Of a DNA stretch of 64,000 nt, positions 7,801 to 22,800 are shown one piece after another. The notes below the pieces were generated by a model. The model was given only the letters and a program-made list of their open reading frames with translations. It was not told the DNA's origin and ran no database searches. Both the position numbers and the translations under genes were made by a program. The stretch comes from Pedobacter ghigonis. GTDB taxonomy: Bacteria; Bacteroidota; Bacteroidia; Sphingobacteriales; Sphingobacteriaceae. Numbering within the stretch: position 1 is the stretch's first letter; every line of letters starts with the position of its first letter. The DNA lies in the NCBI RefSeq assembly GCF_903166585.1, contig NZ_CAESCM010000007.1, forward strand, positions 186,001 to 250,000. The letters run 5' to 3'.

Positions 7801-10800
7801 GGTGAGTCCGGCGAAGTTGGCGGTTAAAGTTACCGCAGCTACGTTGGTGTAATATCCGAAAGCATCTTTTACGCGGTAACTAAACGTATCATCGCCGTTA
7901 TAACCAGGATCAGGCGTGTAGGTGATGCTACCATCGGCATTTACAACCACCTTACCATGTTTAGGTTGAACCATAATTTCTACCGTTAACTGATCGAGGG
8001 TAGAATTTCCCGGATCATCGTTAGCGAGTACATTAATGGTTACCGGTTTATTGGCAACGGTTCCACCTTCATCATCAACTGCTTTTGGCGATTTAGGCAC
8101 CGCGATTACAGTTGCGGCATTATTACCATCTGATGTTCCGGAAATATCGGAAACATTAGCGCCACCTGCAGTTTTTGCGTTTACGCTTGCGGTGTTGGTT
8201 ACTGTACCTAAATCCTTATCGGCCTGGGTTAAAGTGTACACTTCAACATTGGTAACCGTTGCTCCCGGAGCAAGTCCGCCGGCAACAGTGATAGCCTTAT
8301 TGTTTAAGCCGAGCTTAGCATCGGTTAACGTAATGGTGTTTAAAGTAACCGCACCAGTGTTTTTGATGGTAAAGGTATAGGTAACTTTGTTGCCACTAAA
8401 TGTTGCCGTTTTAACCAGGGCAATTGCTCCCGAACTCTGGATTACCGTAACGGTTGGCGCATCGTTATTTTCGGCCGTTCCGGATACATCTTTTACCGTA
8501 ACATTTGCCGGTGTTTGAGCAGCAATGCCAGCCGTATTGGTCACGCTACCTGCATCCTTATCAGCCTGAGTTAACTGATACACATAACTATCGGTTACGG
8601 TTGCACCCGGAGCCAATGTTCCAGGAATTACCCTGTTTAAGCCCAGTTTAGCATCAGTTAACGTGATAATATGCAAGGTTACATTGCCTGTATTTTTCAC
8701 AGTGAAGTTGTAGGTAATGCTATTTCCATCGCTGCTTAAAGTACCTGTTTTAACCAAAGTAAGGGTTGATGCCGGAGCGATTACCGTTACTGTGGCATCA
8801 TCAACAGCCGTTGTATTCGGATCATCAGATTTTGGTTTATTTAAAGTACCACCATTTGGTGTTTGGGCAGTTGCAGAAGCCTGGTTGCTAAACAAACCTG
8901 TATTTACCTCAGTTAAAGTTACCGTGTGCTTAGCTGTAACTGTTACGCTGGCACCTGGCAATAAGCTTGCAATTCCAGCTGGCAAGATCGATCCGGCATC
9001 GGCACCCGCATCAGAAACAGTAACATTTGTCAAGGTTACATTACCCGTGTTGGTTACTACAATGTTGTAATTAATCACATCGCCTGCTTTGCTTACCGCA
9101 TTGGTAGCCACTTTTGTTAAACTCATGGCCGGAGCAGCAACCAGGGTTACATTTACCGGAATAGTTACGGTAGTTGTACCTCCTTTACCATCACTTACGA
9201 TTACGGTAAAGCTATCGGCACCGCTGTAACCCGCAGCCGGGGTATAGGTATAAGTACCATCGGCATTAACTGTTACCGTACCATGCGCAGGAGGCGTACT
9301 TACGGTGAAAGTAAGCGGATCGCCGTCTACATCGCTGGCCGTAATGCTGCCGTTAACCGCAGTATTTTGTGGTGTAGTAATTGCTGGCGCGGTTGCCACA
9401 GGCACATCGTTAACCGGACTTACCGTTACCGAAATGCTCACAGTAGTGGTACCGCCTTTACCATCGCTCACGGTTACCGTAAAGGTATCTGTACCGTTAT
9501 AGTTAGGCGCAGGTGTGTACGTATAGGTACCATCCGGATTCATGACTACAGTACCATGTGCAGGCGGCGTAGTTACTGTAAAGGTAAGCGGATCGCCATC
9601 AGCATCGGTAGCCGTAATTTTTCCATTCGCCGAATTATCTTCGTTGGTGGTTATCGCTGGGGCTGTGGCCACAGGTGCATCGTTGGTTGAATTAACCGTT
9701 ACCGAAATGGTTACCGTGGTTGTACCACCTTTACCATCGCTAATCGTTACGGTGAAAGTATCAGCTCCGCTATAACCTGCTGTTGGGGTATAGGTATAAG
9801 TACCATCAGCATTAACCACCACAGTACCATGTGCAGGCAATGTGGTTGCTGTATAGGTAAGCGGATCGCCATCTACATCACTAGCGGTAATTGTACCATT
9901 TACCGGTGTATTTTTGGTAGTTACCAGGAATGGTGCTGTGGCCACAGGAGCATCGTTCACCGGTGCTACTGTTACCGAAATGGTTACCGTAGTTGTACCC
10001 CCTTTACCATCACTTACAGTAACCGTAAAGGTATCCGTACCGTTATAATTCGGAGCAGGTGTATACGTATAGGTACCATCGGCATTAACCACAACCGTGC
10101 CATGTTCCGGTGGCGTAGTTACCGCAAAAGTAAGCGGATCGCCATCAGCATCTGTAGCAGTAATGGTTCCGTTCACCGCATTATCCTCGTTTGTGGTAAT
10201 AGCTGGTGCCGTAACAACCGGAGCAACGTTTGTTGGATTAACTGTTACTGGTATAGTTACCGCAATTGTACCACCTTTACCATCGCTTATCGTTACCGTA
10301 AAGCTATCAGCACCGCTGTAATTATTAGCAGGTGCATAAGTATAGGTACCATCGGCATTCACCACAACAGTTCCGTGTGCCGGTTGCGTAGTTACGGTGA
10401 AGGTAAGCGGATCGCCATCTACATCGCTGGCGGTAATGGTTCCGTTAACCGGTGTATTTTTATTGGTAACAACAGCTGGTGCAGTTGCAACTGGCGCATC
10501 GTTTACCGGCGTTACAGTTACCGAAACAGTAACTGCGGTTGTACCACCTTTGCCATCGCTTACAGTTATGATAAATACATCTGTACCATTATAATTTGGT
10601 GCTGGCGTATAGATATAGGTACCATCAGGGTTTACCACTACCGTACCGTGTGCCGGAGGTGTAGTTACCGCAAAAGTAAGCGGATCGTTATCAGCATCGG
10701 TAGCAGTTATGCTTCCATTCACAGCACTATCCTCGTTGGTGCTTAGCGCCGGTGATGTAGCTACTGGTGCACGGTTATCTCTGATGTTAACTGTAGCAGG

Positions 10801-13800
10801 TGTAGTATTGGCTACGATTAATGCATTGTTGGTAGCTGCATTCATCGTTAAAATTACCATCTCATTTCCTTCGTTAAGGTTATCATCAAGTACAGGAACC
10901 GAAATGGTTACGGTGGTTTGTCCGGCAGGGATAGTTACCGTAGTACCTATGGCTGTATAATCGGTACCGCTTGCTGCGGTACCACTTACCGTATAAGTAA
11001 TTTGCGTAGCTGTTGTAGATACATTACTTAAAGTAAATGTAAACTGACCTGCTGTGGCAGGCTCGGCACCATCGGCTGTTGCTGCTACCGTTACCGTGGT
11101 ATTTGTTCCATCTAAAACATTGATGGTTGCCGGAGCATTGCTTACCGTTACTGAAGGATTATCAGACAGTGTTAAGGTAGCGATTATGATTTCTACTCCT
11201 TCCACAATGGCATCGCTCAATACCGGAATGCTAATGGTTGCCGTTGTTTGACCAGCCGGAATGGTAATGGTTTTGGTTACAATAGCACTGTAATCGCTGC
11301 CTTCGGTTGCGGTACCACCTAAAGTATAAGTAAGGTGTGTATCGGTAGCCGAAGCTTTGCTCAGGGTGATATTGAAAGATCCGTTGGCCGGACCACTTTC
11401 ATTACCATCGGTTCCGGCAGTAATGGTTGCCACCGAAGCATCGTTATCGACAATAGTAGTCGTTGCAGTATTATTAGCAATGGTTACTAAACCTCCGGTA
11501 ACATTGCTGATGCTTGCATTAAACGTTTCGCCCGTTTCAACAATATTATCATCGTTAATTGGCACGGTAAACGTTAAGCTGGTATTGGCCGCAGCACCTG
11601 CAGGGAAGGTTAAAATTCCGCTGGTTGTGGTGTAATCCAGGCCTGCCATTGCAGTACCATTGCTGGTAGCATAAGCCACGGTGAAAGCATTTTGAACTGC
11701 ATTATTCAATGTAACCGTAAATGTAGCAGTACCTGCCGATTCGTTAACGGTTGGTGCACCAGAAATACTTACCGTTGCAGCATTGTTATCGGTAATATTA
11801 ATGCTTGCCGGAACATTGCTTACGGTTATTGCAGGGTTACCCGAAAGAGTTAATGTTGCGATAACGGTTTCATCACCTTCAAGCAGCGCATCGGTGAGAA
11901 CCGGAATATTGATTGTTCCTGAAGTTTGGCCAGCTGGAATGGTAATGGTTTTGGTTACAATGGCGCTGTAATCGCTACCCTCCGAGGCAGTTCCACCTAG
12001 CGTATAGGTAAGCTGCGTATCGGTAGCCGATGCTTTGCTTAATGTAACCGTGAATGTACCGTTTGCCGGACCGTTTTCATTACCATCAACCCCAGCTGCA
12101 ATAGTAGCTACTGAAGTATCGTTATCGGTAATGGTTGTTGTCGCGGTAGCAGTGCCAATGGTTACCAGTCCGCCAGTTACATTGCTGATTGTAGCGCTAA
12201 ATGTTTCGTCGGCTTCAACAATATCATCGTTGTTAACCGGAATAGTGAACGTTAAAGTGCTACCGGCTGCTGCACCTGCAGGGAATGTTAAAGTTCCGCT
12301 GGTTGTGGTGTAATCTAAACCGGCCAATGCTGTTCCATCGTTTGTGGTATAAGCCAGCGTAAATGCATTTTGTACAGCCGCGCTCAGCGTTACGGTAAAT
12401 GTAGCTGTACCAGCCGATTCATTAATGGTTGGTGTGGCAGAGATACTTACCGCTGCATTGTTGTTATCGGCAATATTAATCGTTGCCGGAACATTACTTA
12501 TTGTAATTAATGGATTACCTGATGAAATTAGCGTAGCTATTACGGTTTCATTACCTTCTGCTATGGCATCAGTAAGTACCGGAATCGTAATTGTTCCGGT
12601 GGTTTGACCCGCAGATATGGTAATGGTTTTGGTTACAATGATACTGTAATCCGTTCCTTCTGCTGCTGTGCCTGTTAAAGTATAGGTAAGCTGCGTATCG
12701 GTTGCCGACGGATTATTTAAAGTAACGGTAAATATGCCGTTAACCGGTCCGTTTTCATTACCATTTGTACCAGCTGTTACCGAAGCAATAGAGGAACCAT
12801 TATCAGTAATGTTTACTGTCGCCGGTGTAGCACTTGCAATAATCTCCGTGTTACTGGTAGCCGGGTTCATGGTTAAAATTACCGTTTCGGTTCCTTCAAC
12901 AATGTTATCATTCAATACTGGTACTGATACCGTTGCCGTAGTTTGTCCGGCAGGGATGGTTATCGTATTACCAATTGAAGTATAATCGGTTCCGCTGCCT
13001 GCTGTTCCGCTTACGGCATAAGTAATTTTGGTATCAGTTGTAGATACATGACTTAGCGTAAAGGTAAACTGCCCAGCTGTTGCAGGTTCAGCACCATCGA
13101 CAGTTGCAGCTACAGTTACAATTGCCTGTGTATTATCGGCAATATTTATGGTAGCTGGCGTATTGCTGATGCTTACCAACGGATTTCCTGAAGTTACCAG
13201 CGTAGCCACAACGGTTTCTGCACCTTCAACAATGGCATCGCTTAGTACCGGAATCGTAATGGTTGCGGTGGTTTGTCCCGCCGGAATGGTGATGGTTTTG
13301 GTTACAATGTTACTGTAATCGCTACCCTCGGTTGCGGTTCCGTTTAAAGTATAGGTAAGCTGCGTATCAGTAGCAGCAGGTTTACTTAATGTTACCGTAA
13401 AGGTTCCGTTAACGGGACCGTTTTCGTTTCCGGCTGTGCCCGCAGTAATGGTAGCTACCGATGCGTCGTTATCGGTAATGGTTACTGTTGCAATACCATC
13501 ATCGATGGTAACAAGGCCACCGGTTACATTACTGATTATACCATTGAAAGTTTCGGCCGGTTCGGCAAGGTTATCATCTATAATCGGAACGGTAAAGGTT
13601 AAACTTGCACCTGCAGCCGACCCCGCAGGGAAGGTTAATTTTCCACTGGTAGCCACATAATCTAAACCTGCAATTGCAGTTCCGTTCGATGTGTTATAAT
13701 CAACACTGAAAGCATCCTGTACCGATCCGCTCATGGTTACAGTAAAGGTGGCCGTTCCTGCTGCTTCATCTACATTGGTTTGGAATACCGAAATACTTGC

Positions 13801-16800
13801 AGATACAGCATTGTTATCTAAAATATTAATGCTTGCAGGCGTATTGTTTACCGTTACATTTGAGTTATTGGTGCTAACCAAAGTAACTACTACCGTTTCG
13901 GTTCCCTCTACAACTGCATCGCTTACCACCGGAATAGTGATGGTTCCGGTAGTTTGACCAGCTGGTATAGTAATGGTTTTGGTAATAACGCTGTAGTCGC
14001 TGCCTTCGGTTGCCGTACCACCAACTGTGAAAGTAATCTGCGTATCGGTTGATGACGGATTATTTAATGTTACGGTGTAAGTTCCGCTAACCGGACCATT
14101 TTCATTACCGTTTGTACCCGTGGTGATTGTTGCTACTGAAACATCGTTATCGGTAATGGATACCGTTGCAGAAGAAGTTCCAAGCGTAACTACGCCTCCG
14201 GTAACATCACTCAATGCCACGCTGAATGTTTCGGTTGGTTCAACCAGGTTATCATCGTTAATTGGTACGGTGAAGGTTAAAGTTGCACCTGCCGCCGAAT
14301 TTGCAGGGAAAGTTAAAGTTCCGCTGGTTGCTGTAAAATCGGTACCCGAAGCAGCCGTACCATTTACCGTAGCGTAATTTACAGTAAAGCTATTTTGTAC
14401 GGCGTTGTTTAACGTTACCGTGAAAGTAGCGGTACCAGCGTTTTCGTTAATTACCGGCGTAGCAGAAATGCTTACACTTGCCGCATCCGCATCGGTAATG
14501 TTTACATTGGCCGGTGTATTATCAAGTGTAATTGCCGGATTATCAGATGCTGTTAAAGTGGCTATAACCGTTTCAGTTCCCTCGGCCAATGCATCGGCCA
14601 ATACCGGAATGGTAATGGTTGCCGTGGTAGCACCTGCAGGGATAATAATAGTTTTGGTTACCGCACTGTAATCGGAACTTTCTGTCGCTGTACCAGTTAA
14701 AGCAAAGGTTAAGGTTGTTGGCGTGGCCGAAGGATTGGTTAACGTAATATTAAATACGCCGTTTATTAAACCATTCTCGTTTACATTCGTGCCTGCGGTT
14801 ATACTGGCCACTGCGCTGTCGTTATCGGCAATTACTACTGTTGCCGGACTCGTACCAATGGCCACATCTGCCCCTACTACATTGCTTAAGCCAACCGTAA
14901 ACGATTCTGAATTTTCGATCAGGTGATCGTCGATAATCGGAATAACCACATTAAGTACAGTACCTGCAGCCGAATTAGCCGGGAAGGTTAAAGTTCCGCT
15001 GGTTGCGGTGTAATCCAATCCAGATAAAGCGGTTCCGTTTGCAGTTGCATAATCAACAGTAAAGCTGTTCTGAACCGCAATATTAAGCAGTACAGATAAG
15101 GTAACTGTGCTTACCCCCTCGCTAATGCTTGGTGCACTGATCGAGATACTTACGTTGGCCGTATTGGCATCTAATAAATTGATGCTGGCCGCTGTTCCGT
15201 TCACGCTGATGGCCGGATTATTCGAAGTGGCTAAAGTAGCCACAACTGTTTCGATACTCTCTGCCACAGCATCAACAATAACCGGAATGGTAATCGTTGC
15301 GGTTGTTTGTCCGGCCGGGATGGTAACCGTTTTGGTTACGATACTGGCGTAATCTGTACCTTCGGTTGCAGTACCTGCCAAAGTATAGGTCAGCTGCGTA
15401 TCGGTTGCTGACGGGTTGCTCAGGGTTACCGTAAATGTTCCGTTAACCGGGCCACTTTCGTTTCCGTTTATACCCGGTGCAATTGTCGCCACTGCGGTAT
15501 CGTTATCGGTAATGCTTACCGTTGCTGCTGATGTGCCGATGGTTACCAATCCGCCAATTACATTACTCAAATTAGCGCTAAAGGTTTCGGCTGGTTCAAC
15601 AATGTTATCATCATTAACCGGTACCGTGAACGTTAAGCTCGTACCTGCTGCTGAGTTGGCAGGGAATATTAATGTTCCTGCTGTTGCAGTATAATCTAAA
15701 CCTGCAATTGCTGTTCCATTCGCTGTATTATAATCAACACTAAACGAATTTTGTACTGCTGTATTTAGCGTAACCGTAAAGGTTGCTGTTCCGGCAGCTT
15801 CGTTGATAACCGGTGTGGCAGCGATACTTACTGTTGCCGTGTTGTTATCTAAAATGTTAATGTTTGCCGGTGTATTGTTTACACTCACCAATGGGTTATT
15901 TGAAGTACCCAAAGTAACCACAACAGTTTCTGTTCCTTCTACAATGGCATCGGCCAACACCGGAATAGTAATGGTTGCGGTAGTTGCTCCTGCCGGAATG
16001 GTAATGGTTTTAACCACTGGCGAGTAATCGCTTCCTTCAACAGCTGTTCCGCCTACAGTATAAGTAAGCTGTGTATCGGTAGCCGATGCTTTACTTAAGG
16101 TTATGGTAAATGTTCCGTTAACTGGTCCGTTTTCATTACCTGTTGTTCCAGCTGTTACGGTTGCAATAGCTGTATCGTTATCGGTAATATTAACGGTTGC
16201 AGGGCTCGTACTTGCTGTAATTGCTGCGTTATTTGTTGCAGCAGTCATGGTTAAAACAACCGATTCTGTTCCTTCAACAAGTTCATCATTTAATACCGGT
16301 ACGCTTACTGTTGCACTTGTTTGTCCGGCCGGGATAGTTACCGTTGTACCTATTGCCGTATAGTCGGTTCCGCTGGTTGCGGTTCCGCTTACTGCGTAAG
16401 TAATTTGTGTATCGCTGGTTGATACATTGCTTAAGGTGAAAGTAAACTGACCCGCAGTGGTAGGCTCTGCCCCATTGGTTGTTGCAGCTACAGTTACTGT
16501 TGCAGTAGTATTATCGATAATGTTAATGCTGGCAGGTGTGTTGCTTACGCTTACAAGTGAATTAGCAGAGCTGGTTAAAGTAACCACAGCTGTTTCTATT
16601 CCTTCTACCAGATTATCGGCCAATACCGGAATGCTAATGGTAGCAGTAGTTTGTCCGGCAGGGATGGTAATGGTTTTGGTTACTATTGTTGCATAATCAC
16701 TTCCTTCAACTGCTGTACCACCAATGGTATAGGTAATTGTAGTTGGCTGCGCCGATGGGTTGCTTAAGGTTACAACAAAAGTTCCGTTAACCGGTCCGTT

Positions 16801-19800
16801 TTCTGCACCATTTGTACCTGCGCTAATGCTTGCTATCGAGGTATCATCGTCGGCGATATTTACAGTAGCCGGAGTTGCACTTGCAGTAATTGCAGCATTA
16901 TTTGTTGCAGCCTGCATGGTTAAAACAACTGTCTCGATTCCTTCGGCAATGTTATCATCTATCACTGGTACCGTTACTGTTGCAGTGGTTTGTCCGGTAG
17001 GGATGGTTACCGTTGTACCAATTGCGGTATAATCTGTACCGCTGGTGGCAGAACCATTAACCGAATAGGTAATCTGCGTATCGGTAGTAGATACATTACT
17101 TAAGGTAAAGGTAAATAAGCCCGGTGTTGCAGGTTCAGCCCCATTAGTTGTGGCCGATACCGTTACAGTTGCCGTACTATTATCATCAATGTTAATGCTT
17201 GCAGCCGTATTGCTTACGGTTACAAGTGGATTAGCAGAGTTTGTTAAAGTGGCTGTTACTGTTTCGTTGCCTTCAATAATCTGATCGGCCAGTACCGGAA
17301 TGCTAATGGTACCGGTGGTTTGACCAGCCGGGATAGTAATTGTTTTCGTTACTATTGTGGTATAATCACTGCCTTCTGTTGCTGTACCGTTTAAAGTGTA
17401 GGTTAAGGTAGTTGGCACCGACGACGGGTTGCTTAAAGTAACAATGAATGTACCATTTAAAGGGCCGTTTTCGTTTCCTGGCGTTCCTGCTGTGATGGTC
17501 GCTACCGATGTATCGTTATCGGTAATATTAACCGTTGCAGGAGCCGTACCTGCGGTAATAGCAGGATTACTTGTTGCGGCTACCATGGTTAAAATTACTG
17601 TTTCTGTTTCTTCAGCAACATTATCATTTAACACAGGTACGCTAACTGTTGCAGTGGTTTGGCCGGCAGGGATGGTTACAGTTGTACCAATTGCAGTAAA
17701 GTCTAAACCACTTACAGCTGTTCCGCTTACGCTATAGGTAATTTGGGTATCAGTTGTAGCCGGATGGTTTAAGGTGAAGGTAAATAAACCTGGTGTTGTT
17801 GGCTCGGCACCATCAGTAGTAGCGGCTACCGTTACTGTTGCCGTAGTCGCATCATTTATGTTGATGCTTGCAGGCGTATTGTTTACTGTAATTTGCGGAT
17901 TGCCAGAAGTAGTTAAGGTTGCAATAACCGTTTCAGTTCCTTCTACCAAATCATCAGCCAGTACCGAAACAGTAATGGTACCCGTGGTTTGACCAGCCGG
18001 GATAATTAATGTTTTGGAAACAAACGGTGTGTAATCGCTTCCTTCAGTTGCAGTTCCTCCTAAAGTATAGGTAATCTGCGTATCGGTTGATGATGGTTTA
18101 CTTAAGGTTACGGTAAATGTTCCGTTAACCGGACCATTCTCATCGCCCGGTACACCTGCCGCAATAGTTGCAATTGAGCTATCGTTATCTAAAATAGTAG
18201 CGGTTGCGGTTGCATTACTGATTAACACTACCCCACCGGTTATATTACTTAATGTTGCGGTGAAGTTTTCAGTCGCTTCTACAATACCATCATCGGTTAC
18301 CGGCACGGTGAATGTTAATTTATCGCCTGCGGCAGAATTTGCAGGGAAATTTAACACACCACTTGTTGCGGTATAATCCAATCCGTCGATCGCAGTTCCG
18401 TTAACAGTAGCATAATTCACACTGAATGCATCCTGAACAGCATTATTTAAGGTTACGGTAAAAGTAACAGTTCCATCGCCCTCATTAACTGAAGGTGTTG
18501 CGGTAATACTTACACTTGCAGTATTGGCATCGAGGATATTAATAGATGCCGGAGCAGCATTAATGGTTATTGATGGATTTGAGGTATTTACCAGATTCGT
18601 TACTACAGTTTCTATACTTTCTGTTACTCCATCAGCCAGTACCGGAATGGTAATTGTTCCGGTAGTTTGACCAGCCGGAATGGTAATGGTTTTGGTGGTA
18701 ATGGCTGAGTAATCATTTCCTTCAGTTGCTGTACCACCTAAAGTATAGGTAATCTGCGTATCGGTTGATGATGGCTTGCTTAAAGTTACGGTAAAGGTTC
18801 CGTTAGCAGGTCCGGTTTCATCGCCGTTCGATCCCGGTGTAACGGTAGCAACCGAAACATCGTTATCGTTAACCGTTACGGTAGCAGAGCTGGTGGCTAT
18901 GGTTACCAATCCACCGGTAACGTTACTTAAGATACCATCGAAAGTTTCGGCTGGTTCAACCAGGTTATCGTTATTAATGGCAACACTAAATGTTAAGGTT
19001 GCACCGGCAGGAGATCCCGCAGGGAAAGTAAGGGTACCGTTTGTTGCGGTGTAATCCGATCCGATACCTGCTGTTGCCGTTCCGTTTGCAGTTGCGTAAT
19101 CAACAGTAAATGCATTTTGTACTGCATTACTTAAGGTTACGGTGAAAGTTGCCGTTCCGTCTGCTTCGTTTATACTGGCAGGTGTTGCCGCGATACTTAG
19201 TGTTGCGGTATTGTTATCGGTAATATTTATGCTTGCAGGAGTATTGCTTACGGTTACCAGTGCATTTGCCGAAGTGGCCAATGTAGCAATTACCGTTTCA
19301 GTTCCTTCTACCAGGGCATCGGCCAATACCGGAATGGTAATGGTACCAGTGGTTTGACCAGCCGGGATGGTAATGGTTTTGGTGGTAATAGCGGTGTAAT
19401 CGCTTCCTTCAGCTGCCGATCCACCTAAAGTATAGGTAATGGTGGTAGCTTGCGAAGAAGGGTTACTTAATGTTACGGTAAATGTACCACTCACCGGTCC
19501 GTTTTCGTTACCGGCAATACCTGGGGTAATGGTAGCCACAGCGGTATCGTTATCGGCAATATTTACTGTTGCCGGTGTTGTACTTGCCGTAATTGATGGA
19601 TTACTTGTAGCAGCGGTCATGGTTAAAATCACCGTTTCATTACCCTCGGCAATGTTATCGTCTGTTACAGGAACAGAAACTGTTGCTGTTTTCTGACCAG
19701 CCGGGATCGTTACAGTTGTGCCAATGGCAGTGTAGTCGGTTCCGCTGGTGGCAGTTCCGCTAATGGCGTAAGTAATCTGTGTATCGGTTGTTGCTGCATT

Positions 19801-22800
19801 ACTTAAGGTAAAAGTAAAGGTACCTGGCACAGCAGGCTCAGCACCATCGGCAGTTGCCGCCACCGTTACGGTAGCTGTAGTATTATCGCCAATATTAATG
19901 CTGGCTGGTGTATTGCTTACCGTTACCGCTGGGTTATTGGTAGTAGCCAAAGTAGCAATTACGGTTTCGGCACCTTCTACAAGCGCATCAGTTAATACCG
20001 GAATAGTAATGGTTGCCGTGGTTTGACCCGCAGGAATGGTAATGGTTTTGGTTACGATACTTGCGTAATCGCTTCCTTCGGTAGCTGTTCCGCCTAAAGT
20101 ATAGGTAAGCTGCGTATCTGTTGCCGATGGATTACTCAAAGTAACCGTGTAGGTACCACTAACAGGACCATTTTCGTTACCTGGTGTTCCTGGCGTAATG
20201 GTCGCTACCGATGTATCGTTATCGGTAATGGTTGCCGTAGCAGTATTGGTAGCAATGGTTACCAATCCACCTGTTACATTGCTGATGGTGGCCACAAAAG
20301 TTTCGGCTGGCTCAACAATGTTATCGTTTGTAACCGGAACGGTAAAGGTCAAAGTTGCCCCTGCTAAAGATCCGGCAGGGAAGTTTAATGTTCCGGTGGT
20401 AGCAGTGTAATCGTTACCTGCGGTAGCAGTTCCGTTGGCTGTTGCATAATCAACACTAAAGCCTGCCTGTACGGCGCGGTTTAAAGTTACCGTAAAGGTT
20501 GCGGTGCCTGCTGCTTCATCAACACTGGTTGGAGTTGCTGAAATACTAACCGTCGAAGCATCATTATCGTTAATGGTTCCGATTCCCTCCGCCTGCGTAA
20601 TGGTAAGCGGAGCAGTGGCACCACTTAATGTTACCTTGAAACTTTCGGCGTTTTCGGTAACGTTATCATCAGTTATCGGAATAAGAATGGTTTGTGTTGC
20701 ACCCGATACCGATCCGGCAGGGAAAGTAATCACGCCGGTTTTAGCAGTATAATCGCTACCCGCTATGGCAGTATTATCTGCAGTGGTGTAATTTACCGAA
20801 ACAGCATCCTGTACATTACCTGTTAAAGTTATGGTGAAAACCATATTACCGGCACTTTCGATGGCCGATGTATTGGCAATCGCCACACTAGCGGCATCAT
20901 CGTCGGTAATGGTTGCTGTTCCGGTAGCACCGGTGGCAGGAATAGTTACGGTTGATCCCGCTCCTACACTATTCAGCGTTACGGTAAATGTTTCAGCCAA
21001 TTCGGCGATGTTATCATTAATTAACGGAATGTTGATGGTTTGCGTTGCACCACTAAGCGAACCCGCCGGGAAAGTTACACTGCCTGTTGTGGCAGTATAA
21101 TCGGTACCAGCCAAGGCCGATCCGTTTGCAGTTGCATAATTTACAGTAAACGCATTTTGAACATTACCGGTTAAAGTTACCGTAAAAGTTGCATTGGTAC
21201 CATTTTCGGTTACCGAAACATTACCAACACTTACTGTCGCATTATCGTTATCGTTAATATTTACCGTTGCAGGCGCTGTGCTTGCCGTAATAGCCGGATT
21301 GCTGGTAGCCGCCACCATCGTTAACACAACGGTTTCAGTCGGCTCAACAAAGGTATCATCGAGTACTAAAACCGGTAGGGTTACACTGGTTTGTCCGGCT
21401 GGTATAGTTACCGTTGTACCTAAAGTGCTGTAATCCGTTCCACTGGTTGCTGTTCCGCTCAGGGCATAAGTAATTTGGGTATCGGTGGTAGCAACATTGC
21501 TTAACGTAAAGGTAAACAAGCCCTGTGTGCCAGGTTCAGCCCCATCGTTAGTGGCCGAAACGGTGATACTTGCGGTGGTATTGTCATTTATGTTAATGCT
21601 TGCGGTTTTATCAGCCGGACTCGGCGCTACCGTTACCAGGGCACTGTTTGTAGCTACAATTGTGGCCACTACAGTCTCTGTTCCTTCAACAATAACATCG
21701 GTTTTAACCGGAATGGTAATGGTTCCGCTGGTTTGTCCGGCCGGAATGGTAATGGTTTTGGTAGCAATGGCATCGTAATCGGTACCTTCTGTTGCTGTTC
21801 CGCCCAGGGTATAGGTAATTTGTGTATCGGTTGACGACGGATTACTTAATTTAACGGTGAATGTTCCGTTTGCTGGTCCGTTTTCATTTCCGTTAGTACC
21901 TGCAATAATTGATACAGTTGCGGCATCGTTATCGGTAATAGTTGCGGTAGCGGTAGCATTACTGATCACCACTATCCCACCTGTAATGCCACTTAATGTA
22001 GCCGTAAAGGTTTCAGAAATTTCGGCTATGTTATCATTATTGATAGGAACGGTAAAACTTAACACCGTACCAGCAGCTGCATTGGCTGGGAAGTTTAATG
22101 TTCCACTGGTTGCGGTGTAATCTAGTCCCGCAGTTGCAGTTCCATCAGCTATGCTGTAATTTACACTAAATGCATTTTGAACCGCATTATTTAAAGTTAC
22201 GGTAAAGGTTGCCGTACCGGCCGACTCATTAACGGTTGGCGTTGTGGCAATACTAATACTGGCAGTATTGGCATCGATAATGTTGATGCTAGCCGGCGTT
22301 GTATTTACCGTTGCAGCACTATTCGAACTAACCAAAGCCGCAATTACGGTTTCAGTGCTTTCGGTAAGCGCATCGGCCTGAACGTTAATGGTAATGGTAC
22401 CTGAAGTTTGGCCTGCAGGAATGGTAATGGTTTTAGTGGCAATAGGACTATAATCACTTCCTTCTGTAGCCGAACCACTTAAAGTATAGGTAAGCTGTGT
22501 ATCGGTTGATACCGGATTGCTCAAGGTAACTACAAAAGTTCCGTTTATTGGCCCGGTTTCGTTACCGTTTATACCCGCTGCAATGCTGGCTACAGCCGCA
22601 TCATTATCGGTAATGGTAACGGCAGCGCTGGCCGTTGCAATGGTAACCAAACCACCTGTTACACCGGTTAAAGTTCCGTTAAAGGTTTCGTTTGGCTCAA
22701 CAAGGTTATCGTTATTGATAGGTACATTAAAGGTTAAGGTAGTACCTGCAGCAGCATTTGCCAGGAAGTTTAGCGTTCCGCTGGTTGCGGTATAATCAAG